Part shown: piece by piece, positions 1-5,640 of the stretch
Numbering within the stretch: position 1 is the stretch's first letter
How the letters are laid out: each line of letters opens with the position of its first letter
Assembly: GCA_964652075.1 (NCBI GenBank)
Contig: CAZYZQ010000095.1
Span: 1 to 7,918, forward strand
Length of the DNA stretch: 7,918 bases
Reading direction: 5' to 3'
DNA from: CAZYZQ01 sp964652075
GTDB lineage: Bacteria > Bacillota > Clostridia > Oscillospirales > Oscillospiraceae
Notes under the pieces: generated by a model
What the model saw: only the letters and a program-made list of their open reading frames with translations
What the model was told of the DNA's origin: nothing
Database searches by the model: none
Position numbers and translations under genes: made by a program

Positions 1-1156
1 TATTATAATGATGCATATAGCGCTTGGACTCCTCCTCGTGGATGGTGTCCAGCTTCTGCTCCATGGAAAGCGTTGCAAGCGTGCAGACGCTCAGCACCTG
101 CGTCTGGCCGCGGGTGAACAGGCCGGAGCCGTGGACGCGGGGCAGGACACCGACCTCGGCATCCAGCGGGCGGATCTCGTCCATCTGGCGGCCGTCGACG
201 CGCTTACCGGCCAGCAGCCACTTCTTGACGACCTTCTTCTGCATCTTATACAGGCAGACCTCGATCTGCACGTCGTAGTCCTCGTATTTGTCCGCGAACT
301 TCTCGGCGAAGTCCACGCGCGCGGCGTCGAGCCGGGCCTCGCGGACGTTCTTGTCGTCGGTGTCGAGCGCGTACTCAATCTGATCCATGCCGTAGGCCAT
401 CAGATCGTCGAGCATCTCGTGGTTGACGGCGGCCTTTTCAAACGTGAATTTCGGCTTGCCGATGGTGGCGACGATGGAGTTGATGAAGGCGACGATCTTC
501 TGGTTCGTCTCGTGCGCGAGCCGGATCGCGCCCATCAGCTCCTCGTTGGAGGCCTCGTTCGCGCTCGTCTCGATCATGACGACCTTTTCCGCGTTGGAGG
601 CGATGGTGACAAACAGCTTGGCCTTCTCCTTCTCGGCGTTGGACGGGTTGATGATATACCTGCCGTCGACCATGGCGACATTCGTCGTGGCCGTCGGGCC
701 GTTCCAGGGGATGTCGGAGCAGGCGGTGACGATGGAGGCGCCCAGCGAGGCGACGATCTCCACAGGGTTATCGTAGTCGTTTGCCATGACGGTGCAGGTC
801 AGCACGACGTCGTTGCGCAGCTCCTCGTCGAACAGCGGGCGCATCGGCCGGTCAATCAGGCGGGAGATGAGCACGCCCTTCTCGCCCGGGCGGCCTTCAC
901 GGCGCAGGTAGGAGCCGGGGATGCGGCCGACGGCGTACATCTTCTCCTCGACCTCAATGGTCAGCGGGAAATAGTCGATGCCGGCCTTCGGCAGCGCGGA
1001 CGCGACGACGGTGCACATGACGACGGTGTCGCCATAGCGGCAGATCGCCTCGGCGTTGCACAGCTCGGCAACCTTGCCGGTTTCCACCGTAAAGGTGCGC
1101 CCGCCGATCTCCGTTTCAAAAATGTGGTGGTTTGGGAATTGTTTTCTTGTAATCAC
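1..1156 (-). CDS. pnp: Polyribonucleotide nucleotidyltransferase (PNPase), N-terminal half, partial
   Basis: PNPase is a trimeric 3'-5' exoribonuclease that uses phosphate to degrade mRNA and release nucleoside diphosphates; it acts in the cytoplasm. The first 385 codons are visible and the 3' end runs off the window. Seen: the first RNase PH-type domain (about residues 10-140) with YGDTVV near residue 40 and the family signature GSYLRREGRPGEKG followed by RLIDRPMRPLF; the all-helical linker (about 145-300); and the start of the second RNase PH domain at RVDGRQMDEIRPL (about 319-331), ending near the family KRYMHHYNFP motif. The second-domain catalytic residues and the KH and S1 domains lie outside. 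The start is GTG at 1154-1156, preceded by AGGAGG 9 nt upstream; no in-frame ATG lies near it. It follows rpsO on the same strand after a 169-nt structured gap with no obvious promoter, so co-transcription is likely. The high-GC codon use matches rpsO. Confidence 0.97.
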   Translation of the reverse strand, partial: MITRKQFPNHHIFETEIGGRTFTVETGKVAELCNAEAICRYGDTVVMCTVVASALPKAGIDYFPLTIEVEEKMYAVGRIPGSYLRREGRPGEKGVLISRLIDRPMRPLFDEELRNDVVLTCTVMANDYDNPVEIVASLGASIVTACSDIPWNGPTATTNVAMVDGRYIINPSNAEKEKAKLFVTIASNAEKVVMIETSANEASNEELMGAIRLAHETNQKIVAFINSIVATIGKPKFTFEKAAVNHEMLDDLMAYGMDQIEYALDTDDKNVREARLDAARVDFAEKFADKYEDYDVQIEVCLYKMQKKVVKKWLLAGKRVDGRQMDEIRPLDAEVGVLPRVHGSGLFTRGQTQVLSVCTLATLSMEQKLDTIHEEESKRYMHHYN

Positions 1157-1268
1157 GTGATCTAACCTCCTGTGAAATGTTTTTCTCTTGCACAGGCGGT
1201 TTCGCACTTGAATCTGACGCCCGGGACAGCGGGCGGCACATTCAACTGCAAAACGGACCTGTGCAAAG
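1157..1268 (-). promoter_or_regulatory. Structured 5' leader of pnp
   Basis: No promoter is evident here, but the RNA can fold. A 9-bp stem pairs TTGCACAGG (complement of 1258-1266) with CCTGTGCAA (complement of 1188-1196). It encloses a 6-bp GC hairpin, CGCCCG/CGGGCG (1218-1223 with 1230-1235, loop of 6). The domain ends about 17 nt before the AGGAGG ribosome binding site at 1166-1171. In E. coli the pnp leader forms a stem cut by RNase III and then destabilised by PNPase itself. A comparable autoregulatory leader is plausible here but is inferred. Confidence 0.45.
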
Positions 1269-1302
1269 CCCAAAGGGCGGCCGGGATCGGCCGCCCTTTG
1301 GG
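1269..1302 (-). terminator. rpsO-pnp intergenic hairpin (attenuator or RNase processing site)
   Basis: This is a perfect inverted repeat: CCCAAAGGGCGGCCG (1269-1283) pairs with its complement at 1288-1302 around a 4-nt loop, giving a 15-bp, very GC-rich stem 23 nt after the rpsO stop. On the transcribed (minus) strand only GCTTTGC follows, so the U-tract is poor. That fits partial termination, an mRNA-stabilising 3' hairpin for rpsO, or an RNase III substrate better than a full terminator. Confidence 0.75.
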
Positions 1303-1325
1303 AATGACTTGTGTGCGGCCAGGAA

Positions 1326-1592
1326 TTACTTACGGATGCCCAGCTTTGCGATGCAGGCACGGTAGCGGTTGATGTCCTTCTTGGCCAGATAGTCCAGCAG
1401 GCTGCGGCGCTTACCGACCATCATCAGAAGGCCGCGGCGGGAGTGGTTGTCGTGCTTGTGGACGCGCAGATGCTCGGTCAGCTCCGTGATACGGGCGGTC
1501 AGAATGGCGATCTGCACCTCGGGGGAGCCGGTGTCGCCCTCGTGGATGGCGTTCTCGGCGATGATCTGGTCTTTGAGTTCCTTGCGAATCAT
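1326..1592 (-). CDS. rpsO: 30S ribosomal protein S15
   Basis: S15 is a primary 16S rRNA-binding protein of the small-subunit platform and also contacts the 50S subunit in a bridge. The 88-aa product has the normal family length and signatures: MIRKELKDQII at the N-terminus, the EGDTGSPEVQIAILTARI helix, HDNHSRRGLLMMVGKRRSLLDYL in the middle, and the basic C-terminus YRACIAKLGIRK. The ATG at 1590-1592 was chosen because AAAGGTGG lies 8 nt upstream. A GTG four codons earlier (1602-1604) is in frame but overlaps that ribosome binding site, and the extra MEQT is atypical of S15. It is transcribed from the promoter at 1709-1737 and followed by pnp, the gene order seen in many bacteria. Confidence 0.97.
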   Translation of the reverse strand: MIRKELKDQIIAENAIHEGDTGSPEVQIAILTARITELTEHLRVHKHDNHSRRGLLMMVGKRRSLLDYLAKKDINRYRACIAKLGIRK

Positions 1593-1702
1593 GGTTTGTT
1601 CCACCTTTCAAAATATTACCCGCGAACCAAGTGCCGGGCCGATGGACTGCCGCGCTGCGCGGCGCGCTCCCGGGACTGAGAACGGGGTTTGCTGAAACCA
1701 GC
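1593..1702 (-). promoter_or_regulatory. Structured rpsO 5' leader, possible S15 autoregulatory element
   Basis: About 110 nt separate the predicted transcription start from the rpsO ATG, long for a 5' UTR. In transcription order it holds: a 5-bp hairpin GGTTT/AAACC (1695-1699 with 1686-1690, 4-nt loop) right at the 5' end; then an outer stem (1669-1673 with 1634-1638) enclosing a GC hairpin GCCGCG/CGCGGC (1658-1663 with 1649-1654, 3-nt loop); then the A/U-rich ribosome binding region. S15 is known to repress its own mRNA through leader structures that differ between bacterial lineages. Membership of a known S15 leader class was not established here. Confidence 0.4.
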
Positions 1703-1708
1703 CTTAGA

Positions 1709-1737
1709 ATGATACCACAAAACAGGGGGTTTGTAAA
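1709..1737 (-). promoter_or_regulatory. Sigma-A-type promoter for rpsO-pnp
   Basis: On the minus strand the -35 is TTTACA (1732-1737), the spacer is 17 bp and the -10 is TATCAT (1709-1714), with a TGG extended -10 just upstream. The expected transcription start is near 1702. It is well placed for the rpsO leader. Confidence 0.75.
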
Positions 1738-1871
1738 CCTGTTTTTTCGATTTTTTGCAAAGATTGTGCGCCGCAGCGCCCACAAACGACTTGAAGCGCC
1801 GCGTTTTTTGCACTTTCTGTCGCCCGCGCAGGAAAAAGGGAAAAATTTCCTCCCACAAACGACAGATTTCG

Positions 1872-1880
1872 TGTTACAAT
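1872..1880 (+). promoter_or_regulatory. Extended -10 promoter for the 131-aa gene
   Basis: TGTTACAAT gives a TACAAT -10 (1875-1880) with a TGn extension. The expected start is near 1887, about 30 nt before the ATG at 1916. No good -35 is present at 17 bp (the hexamer there is CCCACA), consistent with an extended -10 promoter. The -35 position overlaps the second copy of the 12-bp direct repeat at 1852-1863. Confidence 0.55.
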
Positions 1881-1915
1881 ATCCGGACAGAGCACCCGGA
1901 GGGAGGAACGCAATC

Positions 1916-2311
1916 ATGTCGGGGAGGATGCTGGGCCGCGGGAGCTTCCGCTGTGAATACGCGCCGGACGGCACGCCGACCTGCCGCTTCCTGCTGCTGG
2001 CGCGCCCGCCTGTTCTGCGCAGTGTGCGCCTGTCGCAGATCCGCCGGATCGAGGTCTGGTTTGGGCAGGAGCAGCTGCCGCCGCGCGACCTGCGCCTGCT
2101 TGTGGACCGCGGCGCCTTCGACCCGGCCGCCCTCGCGCCGCAGATCGACCGCTACTGGGGCGCGTTCGAGCGCGCGCAGATCGTGGCGGATCTGGCCCGC
2201 CCCCTGCGCTTTACCGCACAATCCACCGTGACCCTTGCCGTCACCCTGCAAACCCGCTGTGGCCTTCGCACCTGGCGCGAGAGCATCCCCTGCATCCCCG
2301 CAACTCGCTGA
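1916..2311 (+). CDS. Hypothetical protein, possibly related to the C-deglycosylation enzyme beta subunit
   Basis: A 131-aa soluble protein with no signal peptide or membrane segment. The ATG at 1916 is preceded by GGAGGGAGG, 9 nt upstream. The frame stays open further upstream, but those codons precede the predicted promoter. It is Arg-, Leu- and Ala-rich and probably beta-sheet-rich. From memory, its pattern (F.CEY..DG near the N-terminus; a conserved-looking R, then VRLSQIRRIEVWFGQEQLP around residues 35-55; a tyrosine-tryptophan-containing segment DRYWGAFERAQIVADL; then a beta strand TVTLAVTLQTRCGL) resembles the small beta subunit of C-glycoside deglycosidases (DUF6379). That is a recognition by eye and weak; the last 20 residues do not fit. 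It has its own promoter and terminator, so it is a single-gene unit divergent from rpsO. Confidence 0.7.
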   Translation: MSGRMLGRGSFRCEYAPDGTPTCRFLLLARPPVLRSVRLSQIRRIEVWFGQEQLPPRDLRLLVDRGAFDPAALAPQIDRYWGAFERAQIVADLARPLRFTAQSTVTLAVTLQTRCGLRTWRESIPCIPATR

Positions 2312-2314
2312 GCT

Positions 2315-2351
2315 CCGACGCATTCCGTCAACGGAACGCGCCGGGGTTTTT
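2315..2351 (+). terminator. Rho-independent terminator after the 131-aa gene
   Basis: CCGACGCATTCCGT (2315-2328) pairs with ACGGAACGCGCCGG (2331-2344), with two A-C mismatches, closing on a TCAA turn and followed by GGTTTTT. It begins 3 nt after the stop codon. On the minus strand the mismatches become G-U pairs, but no U-tract follows, so any effect on the convergent araC-type gene would be weak. Confidence 0.8.
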
Positions 2352-2377
2352 CTTTGCGTTCTAAAATCGCAGAAGCA

Positions 2378-3130
2378 TCAGCACGAATCAGAGGAATGCG
2401 TCTGCGCCTGATATGCAGATGGAGATACACCGTAATGCTGCCGGAACTGCCGTGCAAAATACGACGGTGAGGAAAACCCGCACGCATGTGCCACCTGCGC
2501 AACAGATGTGGACTTTCCTTCATTTTCAAACAAATTCCGTGCCCAGTCGAGCCGCCATGCGATCAAAAAATCCTTCGGTGCAAGCCCGGTCTGCGCGCGA
2601 AACAGTTGGCGCAGATAATCCGGGTTATAGTTTGTTGCAGCGATCACTGCTGTCAGATCAAAATCCGGTTCCCGGAAGTGTTGCGTAATGCTCTCAAACA
2701 CCTGCTGTACCGTCGGGTGCACCTTCTGCCTGTTCTCCTGCCGGAAAAGCTCGTCCTGCACTGCGATAAACAGGGTATTTGTCAGGCTCATAATCCGGTC
2801 TGGATTTTGCAGCTCCATCATTTGCAGCTCCATCGCCAGATAGAATAATCGTTGAAGCACGCCGCTCCGCCCGGAAATCACCCGCTGCTCCCCCTTGGCA
2901 GTGAAGGTATCGCTGTTGTAGCGTATCTGCCCGAAGATGCAGGACTCCTGCTCTGTAATCCGGAACGGCGTATCGCGCTGAAGATGAAACAGCTCCCCCG
3001 CAGAAAACGGATATTCCGTGCCATCCGCTGTCAAAATTCCGCGCCCTTGCAGCACCAGCAGCGTCAGACGCACTTCACAGCTACCGTATGCATTCAGGGC
3101 CGACGCGGGTATCATCATATATGTGTTCAA
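2378..3130 (-). CDS. AraC-family transcriptional regulator
   Basis: A 250-aa DNA-binding regulator. Residues about 20-60 look like a cupin-type sensor (LTLLVLQGRGILTADGTEY, then SAGELFHLQRDTPFRIT), typical of sugar- or metabolite-sensing AraC proteins. Residues about 140-241 form the AraC DNA-binding domain: the first helix-turn-helix at FDLTAVIAATNYNPDYLRQ (157-175), the connecting RLDWARNLF helix, and the second helix-turn-helix with the hallmark VAQVAHACGFSSPSYFARQF plus GVSPSAY. The start taken is TTG at 3128-3130, because AAGGCGG lies 7 nt upstream; ATG at 3116-3118 is the alternative, four codons shorter but poorly spaced. Residues 101-109 show a five-residue tandem duplication (MELQM MELQN). 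It is divergent from the secreted SLH hydrolase and is its likely regulator. The inducer is unknown. Confidence 0.95.
   Translation of the reverse strand: MNTYMMIPASALNAYGSCEVRLTLLVLQGRGILTADGTEYPFSAGELFHLQRDTPFRITEQESCIFGQIRYNSDTFTAKGEQRVISGRSGVLQRLFYLAMELQMMELQNPDRIMSLTNTLFIAVQDELFRQENRQKVHPTVQQVFESITQHFREPDFDLTAVIAATNYNPDYLRQLFRAQTGLAPKDFLIAWRLDWARNLFENEGKSTSVAQVAHACGFSSPSYFARQFRQHYGVSPSAYQAQTHSSDSC
2806..2835 (-). repeat. 15-bp in-frame tandem duplication inside the AraC-type gene
   Basis: TTTGCAGCTCCATCA (2806-2820) is followed immediately by the same 15-mer with only its last base changed (2821-2835). It encodes MELQM then MELQN in the helical segment between the sensor and DNA-binding domains. 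It adds exactly five residues and keeps the frame. Confidence 0.8.
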
Positions 3131-3150
3131 ACAACCACCGCCTTGCTCCC

Positions 3151-3179
3151 ATTATACACAGTTTGAATCAGTGCGTAAA
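3151..3179 (-). promoter_or_regulatory. Promoter of the AraC-family gene
   Basis: On the minus strand: -35 TTTACG (3174-3179), 17-bp spacer, -10 TATAAT (3151-3156) with a TG-type extension. The predicted start near 3144 leaves a very short leader before the TTG at 3130. The -35 sits in the middle of the GAATCAG/CTGATTC inverted repeat (3165-3191), so occupancy of that site should affect transcription. Confidence 0.75.
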
Positions 3180-3191
3180 GACCTCTGATTC
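3165..3191. promoter_or_regulatory. Inverted repeat, candidate operator
   Basis: GAATCAG (3165-3171) and CTGATTC (3185-3191) form perfect 7-bp arms with a 13-bp spacer, a 20-bp centre-to-centre distance (about two helical turns). The repeat is centred on the -35 of the araC-type promoter. A third GAATCAG lies at 3250-3256, just after the -10 of the divergent promoter. Binding by the neighbouring AraC protein is inferred. Confidence 0.5.
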
Positions 3192-3218
3192 GTATAAAAT
3201 AAATCTCCGCGCCGTCCA

Positions 3219-3248
3219 TTGCATTGCCCCGCCCATCCTTTTTATAAT
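3219..3248 (+). promoter_or_regulatory. Promoter of the secreted hydrolase-SLH gene
   Basis: -35 TTGCAT (3219-3224), 18-bp spacer, -10 TATAAT (3243-3248). Transcription should start near 3255, about 42 nt before the ATG at 3297. This supports 3297 over the in-frame upstream ATG at 3219, which would lie inside the promoter. Confidence 0.7.
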
Positions 3249-3296
3249 GGAATCAGTTCAGGAAACCGAAAATACCAAATTATAGGAAGAAGAAAC

Positions 3297-4661
3297 ATGA
3301 GAATCAAGCGACTTCTGGCAGTTCTGCTCGCAATCGGTATTCTGATGAGCCTTGCGAGCGTAAGCGCGCTGGCAACCCCGGCCGCGGCAACTTCTACAAG
3401 CCTTGGCGACACCAGCGTCGAGACCCCGTCTGAGAAGATCGACGGCAGCGTCTACGAAGCGACCCTGTCCAACGGTGCAGCGGCCTTCGTGTATGTTGCA
3501 AACTGCGAAGACTACGGCATCCGCGCCACGGCAACCCCGATCCTGCAGGTCTACGGCGACAAGCCCTACACCGCCGAGACCGCGAAGCAGACCGCAATCG
3601 ACTCCGGTCTGGCGGCGATTGCCGACCATGAAAAAGGCACGGTCGTGTTTGTGAACCCGATCGGTGATTCCTGGAGCGAAGCGGACGCGACCTCCTACGA
3701 GGCTGTGAAGAACCTCTATTCCGACGGCACCAACAATGCGGAAAAGGTCAGCAACTTCACCGCTGACGGCAAGAATGCCGACGGCAAATACCCCGGCTCC
3801 TACGCCCGGAACTACGTCTTTGCCGAGGGCGCGGGCGCGGACTTCATCTACAAGTATGTCGCAACCGGCGTTGCGGGCGGTGGCCAGTTCTTCGGCAACG
3901 CCACTTACAAGCCCGCGGCAGCGCTGCTGATGAACCCGACCTCCACTGAGGCCGTCGACCTCAAGCAGGTTGACAACCGTCAGGTGCCGGTTGTCCTCGT
4001 CAACGGCACACAGGAAATGATCGAAGCGTTCTCCACGCTGGACACCGCAGAGAAGATCAAGACCGTCACCAGCGACACAAAGACCGGCTTTGAGAAGAGC
4101 ACGCTCCTCGCCGCCTACGACGACATGATGGAGCACTATCTGATCCGCGAGATGGCCTGCCCGACCCCGCTGCTGTACCAGCCCTCCAACTCCGAGCTGA
4201 ACCTGACTGAGACAAAGGTGGATTACGAGTATGAAGACGGTTCGGTTCTGACCTACTACAAGTGGGAACCCACCTCCGGCACAAAGGGCCTGCAGCTGGT
4301 TGTGACCATGCACGGCTCCGCCAACAACGCCGAGGCGCAGGCCATCACCACGGGCCTCATTACACTGGCCGGGCAGGAAAAATTCGTCCTGCTCTCGCTT
4401 GAGAACTACTCCAACGAGAACTTGGACAATGAGAAACTGATGCAGGCCATCAAGGCCGCCGTTGCTGAGACCGGCGCCGACGAGAGCCGTGTCTACGTCT
4501 CCGGCTTCTCCATGGGCTCAGCGCGCACCTGGTCGCTCAGTTCCACCTACTCGGACTACTTTGCCGGCGCTATTGGCATGAACGGCTTCAACGGCGGCAT
4601 GAACGAAAACGGTTTTGGCAACATTATGCCGTTTTACGCAATCGGCGGCCGCGAATCCTAA
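3297..4661 (+). CDS. Secreted alpha/beta-hydrolase (PHB-depolymerase/esterase-like), N-terminal part of a frame-broken gene
   Basis: 454 aa before a stop at 4659-4661. ATG 3297 follows AGGAAGAAG and starts a clear signal peptide (MRIKRLL, hydrophobic core AVLLAIGILMSLA, likely cleavage near ALA-TPAA, residue 26), so the product is exported. Residues about 330-450 are an alpha/beta-hydrolase of the PHB depolymerase/feruloyl-esterase type: the oxyanion-strand motif LVVTMHGS (His339-Gly340) and the nucleophile elbow VYVSGFSMGSA with Ser405. Residues about 40-230 look like a second, earlier hydrolase-like domain whose elbow position reads EGAGAD (177-182), without serine. The homologous sequence continues downstream in another frame (4657-4773) and then back in this frame (4767-5540), so this is the front part of a roughly 747-aa protein with C-terminal SLH repeats. 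The substrate is unknown; an ester or polysaccharide substituent is plausible. Confidence 0.85.
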   Translation: MRIKRLLAVLLAIGILMSLASVSALATPAAATSTSLGDTSVETPSEKIDGSVYEATLSNGAAAFVYVANCEDYGIRATATPILQVYGDKPYTAETAKQTAIDSGLAAIADHEKGTVVFVNPIGDSWSEADATSYEAVKNLYSDGTNNAEKVSNFTADGKNADGKYPGSYARNYVFAEGAGADFIYKYVATGVAGGGQFFGNATYKPAAALLMNPTSTEAVDLKQVDNRQVPVVLVNGTQEMIEAFSTLDTAEKIKTVTSDTKTGFEKSTLLAAYDDMMEHYLIREMACPTPLLYQPSNSELNLTETKVDYEYEDGSVLTYYKWEPTSGTKGLQLVVTMHGSANNAEAQAITTGLITLAGQEKFVLLSLENYSNENLDNEKLMQAIKAAVAETGADESRVYVSGFSMGSARTWSLSSTYSDYFAGAIGMNGFNGGMNENGFGNIMPFYAIGGRES

Positions 4662-4776
4662 TATTGCAATGTTTGAGTTCCCGGGCGCGGGCAGCACGGC
4701 GCAGCTCGACGCCCTGATGGACGCCAACCACATTCTCGGCACGCCGAACTTTACCGGCGATCTGAAGTGGGGCTGA
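4657..4776 (+). pseudogene. Displaced-frame middle segment of the hydrolase-SLH gene
   Basis: In the frame starting at 4657 the sequence reads 39 protein-like residues, beginning PNIAMFEFPGAG, passing LDALMDANHILGTPNF and ending GDLKWG before TGA at 4774-4776. It is not preceded by a start codon or ribosome binding site and makes sense only as a bridge between the two flanking pieces. The preceding frame hits TAA at 4659 and TGA at 4674. To join all three, one base is extra (or two are missing) at about 4640-4658, and one base is missing near the GGGG at 4769-4772 (a fifth G would give KWGLKP). The two shifts cancel. Sequencing error and true inactivation cannot be separated here. Confidence 0.75.
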
Positions 4777-5540
4777 AACCCGTATCCACGCGCGAGGTCG
4801 TCTGTGAAGATCTGGACGACACGACACTCTACATCAGCGAGTTTGCAAGCTGCGACGGCAATGTCTACACCACCTTCGTCGATGCCAGCTACGCCGGCCA
4901 CGAGCTGCTGCGCTACGCGGTCGCCGACGCTTGGAACTTTGTCAAGAAGTTCTCCCGCAACGCCGACGGCACAATTTCAATCAATGGCGAGGGCCGCTAC
5001 GACGGCACTTTTGCAGGCTTCAACGACGTCACATATGACGCATGGTACGCCGAGGCCGTCAAGGCTGTGACCGAGGCGGGCATCGTCAACGGCAAGGGCA
5101 AGCAGACCTTTGCGCCGGACGCGCTGCTCACCCGCGGCGAGATGGTCACGATCCTGTACCGGAACGCCGGTTCCCCGGCTGTTGACAGCGCAGCGTCCTT
5201 CCCGGATGTCGCAGCAACAGACTTCTACGCCAACGCGGCCGCATGGGCCAAGGCCGAGGGCCTCGTGAAGGGCAACCCGGACGGCACGTTCGGCGGCAAG
5301 ACGCCAATCTCGCGCGAGCAGTTCGTGACGATCCTGTACCGGCTGACCAATCCGTCCGCAGGCAGCGGCTCGCTCGACGCCTTCTCCGACGCAGGCACCG
5401 TTTCCGCCTACGCACGCAGCGCCATGGAATGGGCGGTCGGCGAGGGCTACATCAAGGGCTCCGGCAACAAGCTCACCCCCAGAACCTCCATCAAACGCAG
5501 CGAAGCCGTCACAATCCTCTATCGCTACCTGAGTAAATAA
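4767..5540 (+). CDS. C-terminal part of the frame-broken hydrolase: three SLH repeats (cell-surface anchor)
   Basis: 257 codons in the same frame as the N-terminal part, starting at an unconvincing GTG with no ribosome binding site, so probably not an independent gene. Residues 1-60 finish the hydrolase domain; AGHELLRY (His45, at 4899) is a good candidate for the catalytic histidine. Three SLH repeats follow: FNDVTYDAWYAEAV to ILYRNA (about 85-133), FPDVAATDFYANAAAWAK to ILYRLT (about 145-192) and FSDAGTVSAYARSAMEWA to ILYRYLSK (about 206-257). Each has the typical F-D-V start, the G-V/I-x-G turn and the R-x-E/Q-x-x-x-ILYR end. SLH triplets bind pyruvylated secondary wall polymer, tethering the exported enzyme to the cell wall. 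The repeats carry no internal stops, so any inactivation is recent or is an assembly error. Confidence 0.85.
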   Translation: MGLKPVSTREVVCEDLDDTTLYISEFASCDGNVYTTFVDASYAGHELLRYAVADAWNFVKKFSRNADGTISINGEGRYDGTFAGFNDVTYDAWYAEAVKAVTEAGIVNGKGKQTFAPDALLTRGEMVTILYRNAGSPAVDSAASFPDVAATDFYANAAAWAKAEGLVKGNPDGTFGGKTPISREQFVTILYRLTNPSAGSGSLDAFSDAGTVSAYARSAMEWAVGEGYIKGSGNKLTPRTSIKRSEAVTILYRYLSK

Positions 5541-5566
5541 TTGAAACCCATTGTGATGAAAAGTGC

Positions 5567-5604
5567 AAGGATGGCGCAGCATCTGCTGCGCCATCCTTTC
5601 TCGT
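5567..5604. terminator. Strong terminator between convergent genes
   Basis: AAGGATGGCGCAGC (5567-5580) pairs with GCTGCGCCATCCTT (5585-5598), a perfect 14-bp stem with an ATCT loop, followed on the plus strand by TCTCGTTTT. It lies 26 nt after the SLH gene stop and 42 nt beyond the stop of the solute-binding protein gene on the other strand. On the minus strand CCTT is followed by GCACTTTTC, a weaker U-tract. It probably serves both genes, better for the plus strand. Confidence 0.85.
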
Positions 5605-5640
5605 TTTACTATCCGTTTCATTTGCTGTATGGCCAAACCT

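Noticed and set aside
8..1165. 385-codon open frame on the plus strand opposite pnp
   Set aside because: It mirrors the pnp coding strand, has no ribosome binding site and reads as a low-complexity His/Asp/Val/Leu-rich product typical of antisense frames in GC-rich genes.
1631..1915. Upstream extension of the 131-aa gene to an earlier start
   Set aside because: The extension crosses the rpsO promoter region and the extended -10 promoter; the ATG at 1916 has the ribosome binding site.
3219..3296. Upstream start for the hydrolase gene
   Set aside because: It would lie inside the -35/-10 promoter and place 26 residues before a textbook signal peptide.
3258..4313. 351-codon open frame on the minus strand opposite the hydrolase gene
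   Set aside because: Antisense shadow: the opposite strand has a signal peptide, hydrolase motifs, promoter and ribosome binding site, and this frame shows no family pattern.
4640..4776. Programmed ribosomal frameshifting in the hydrolase gene
   Set aside because: Two shifts in opposite senses would be needed and no slippery heptamer with a downstream structure was evident; error or mutation is simpler.
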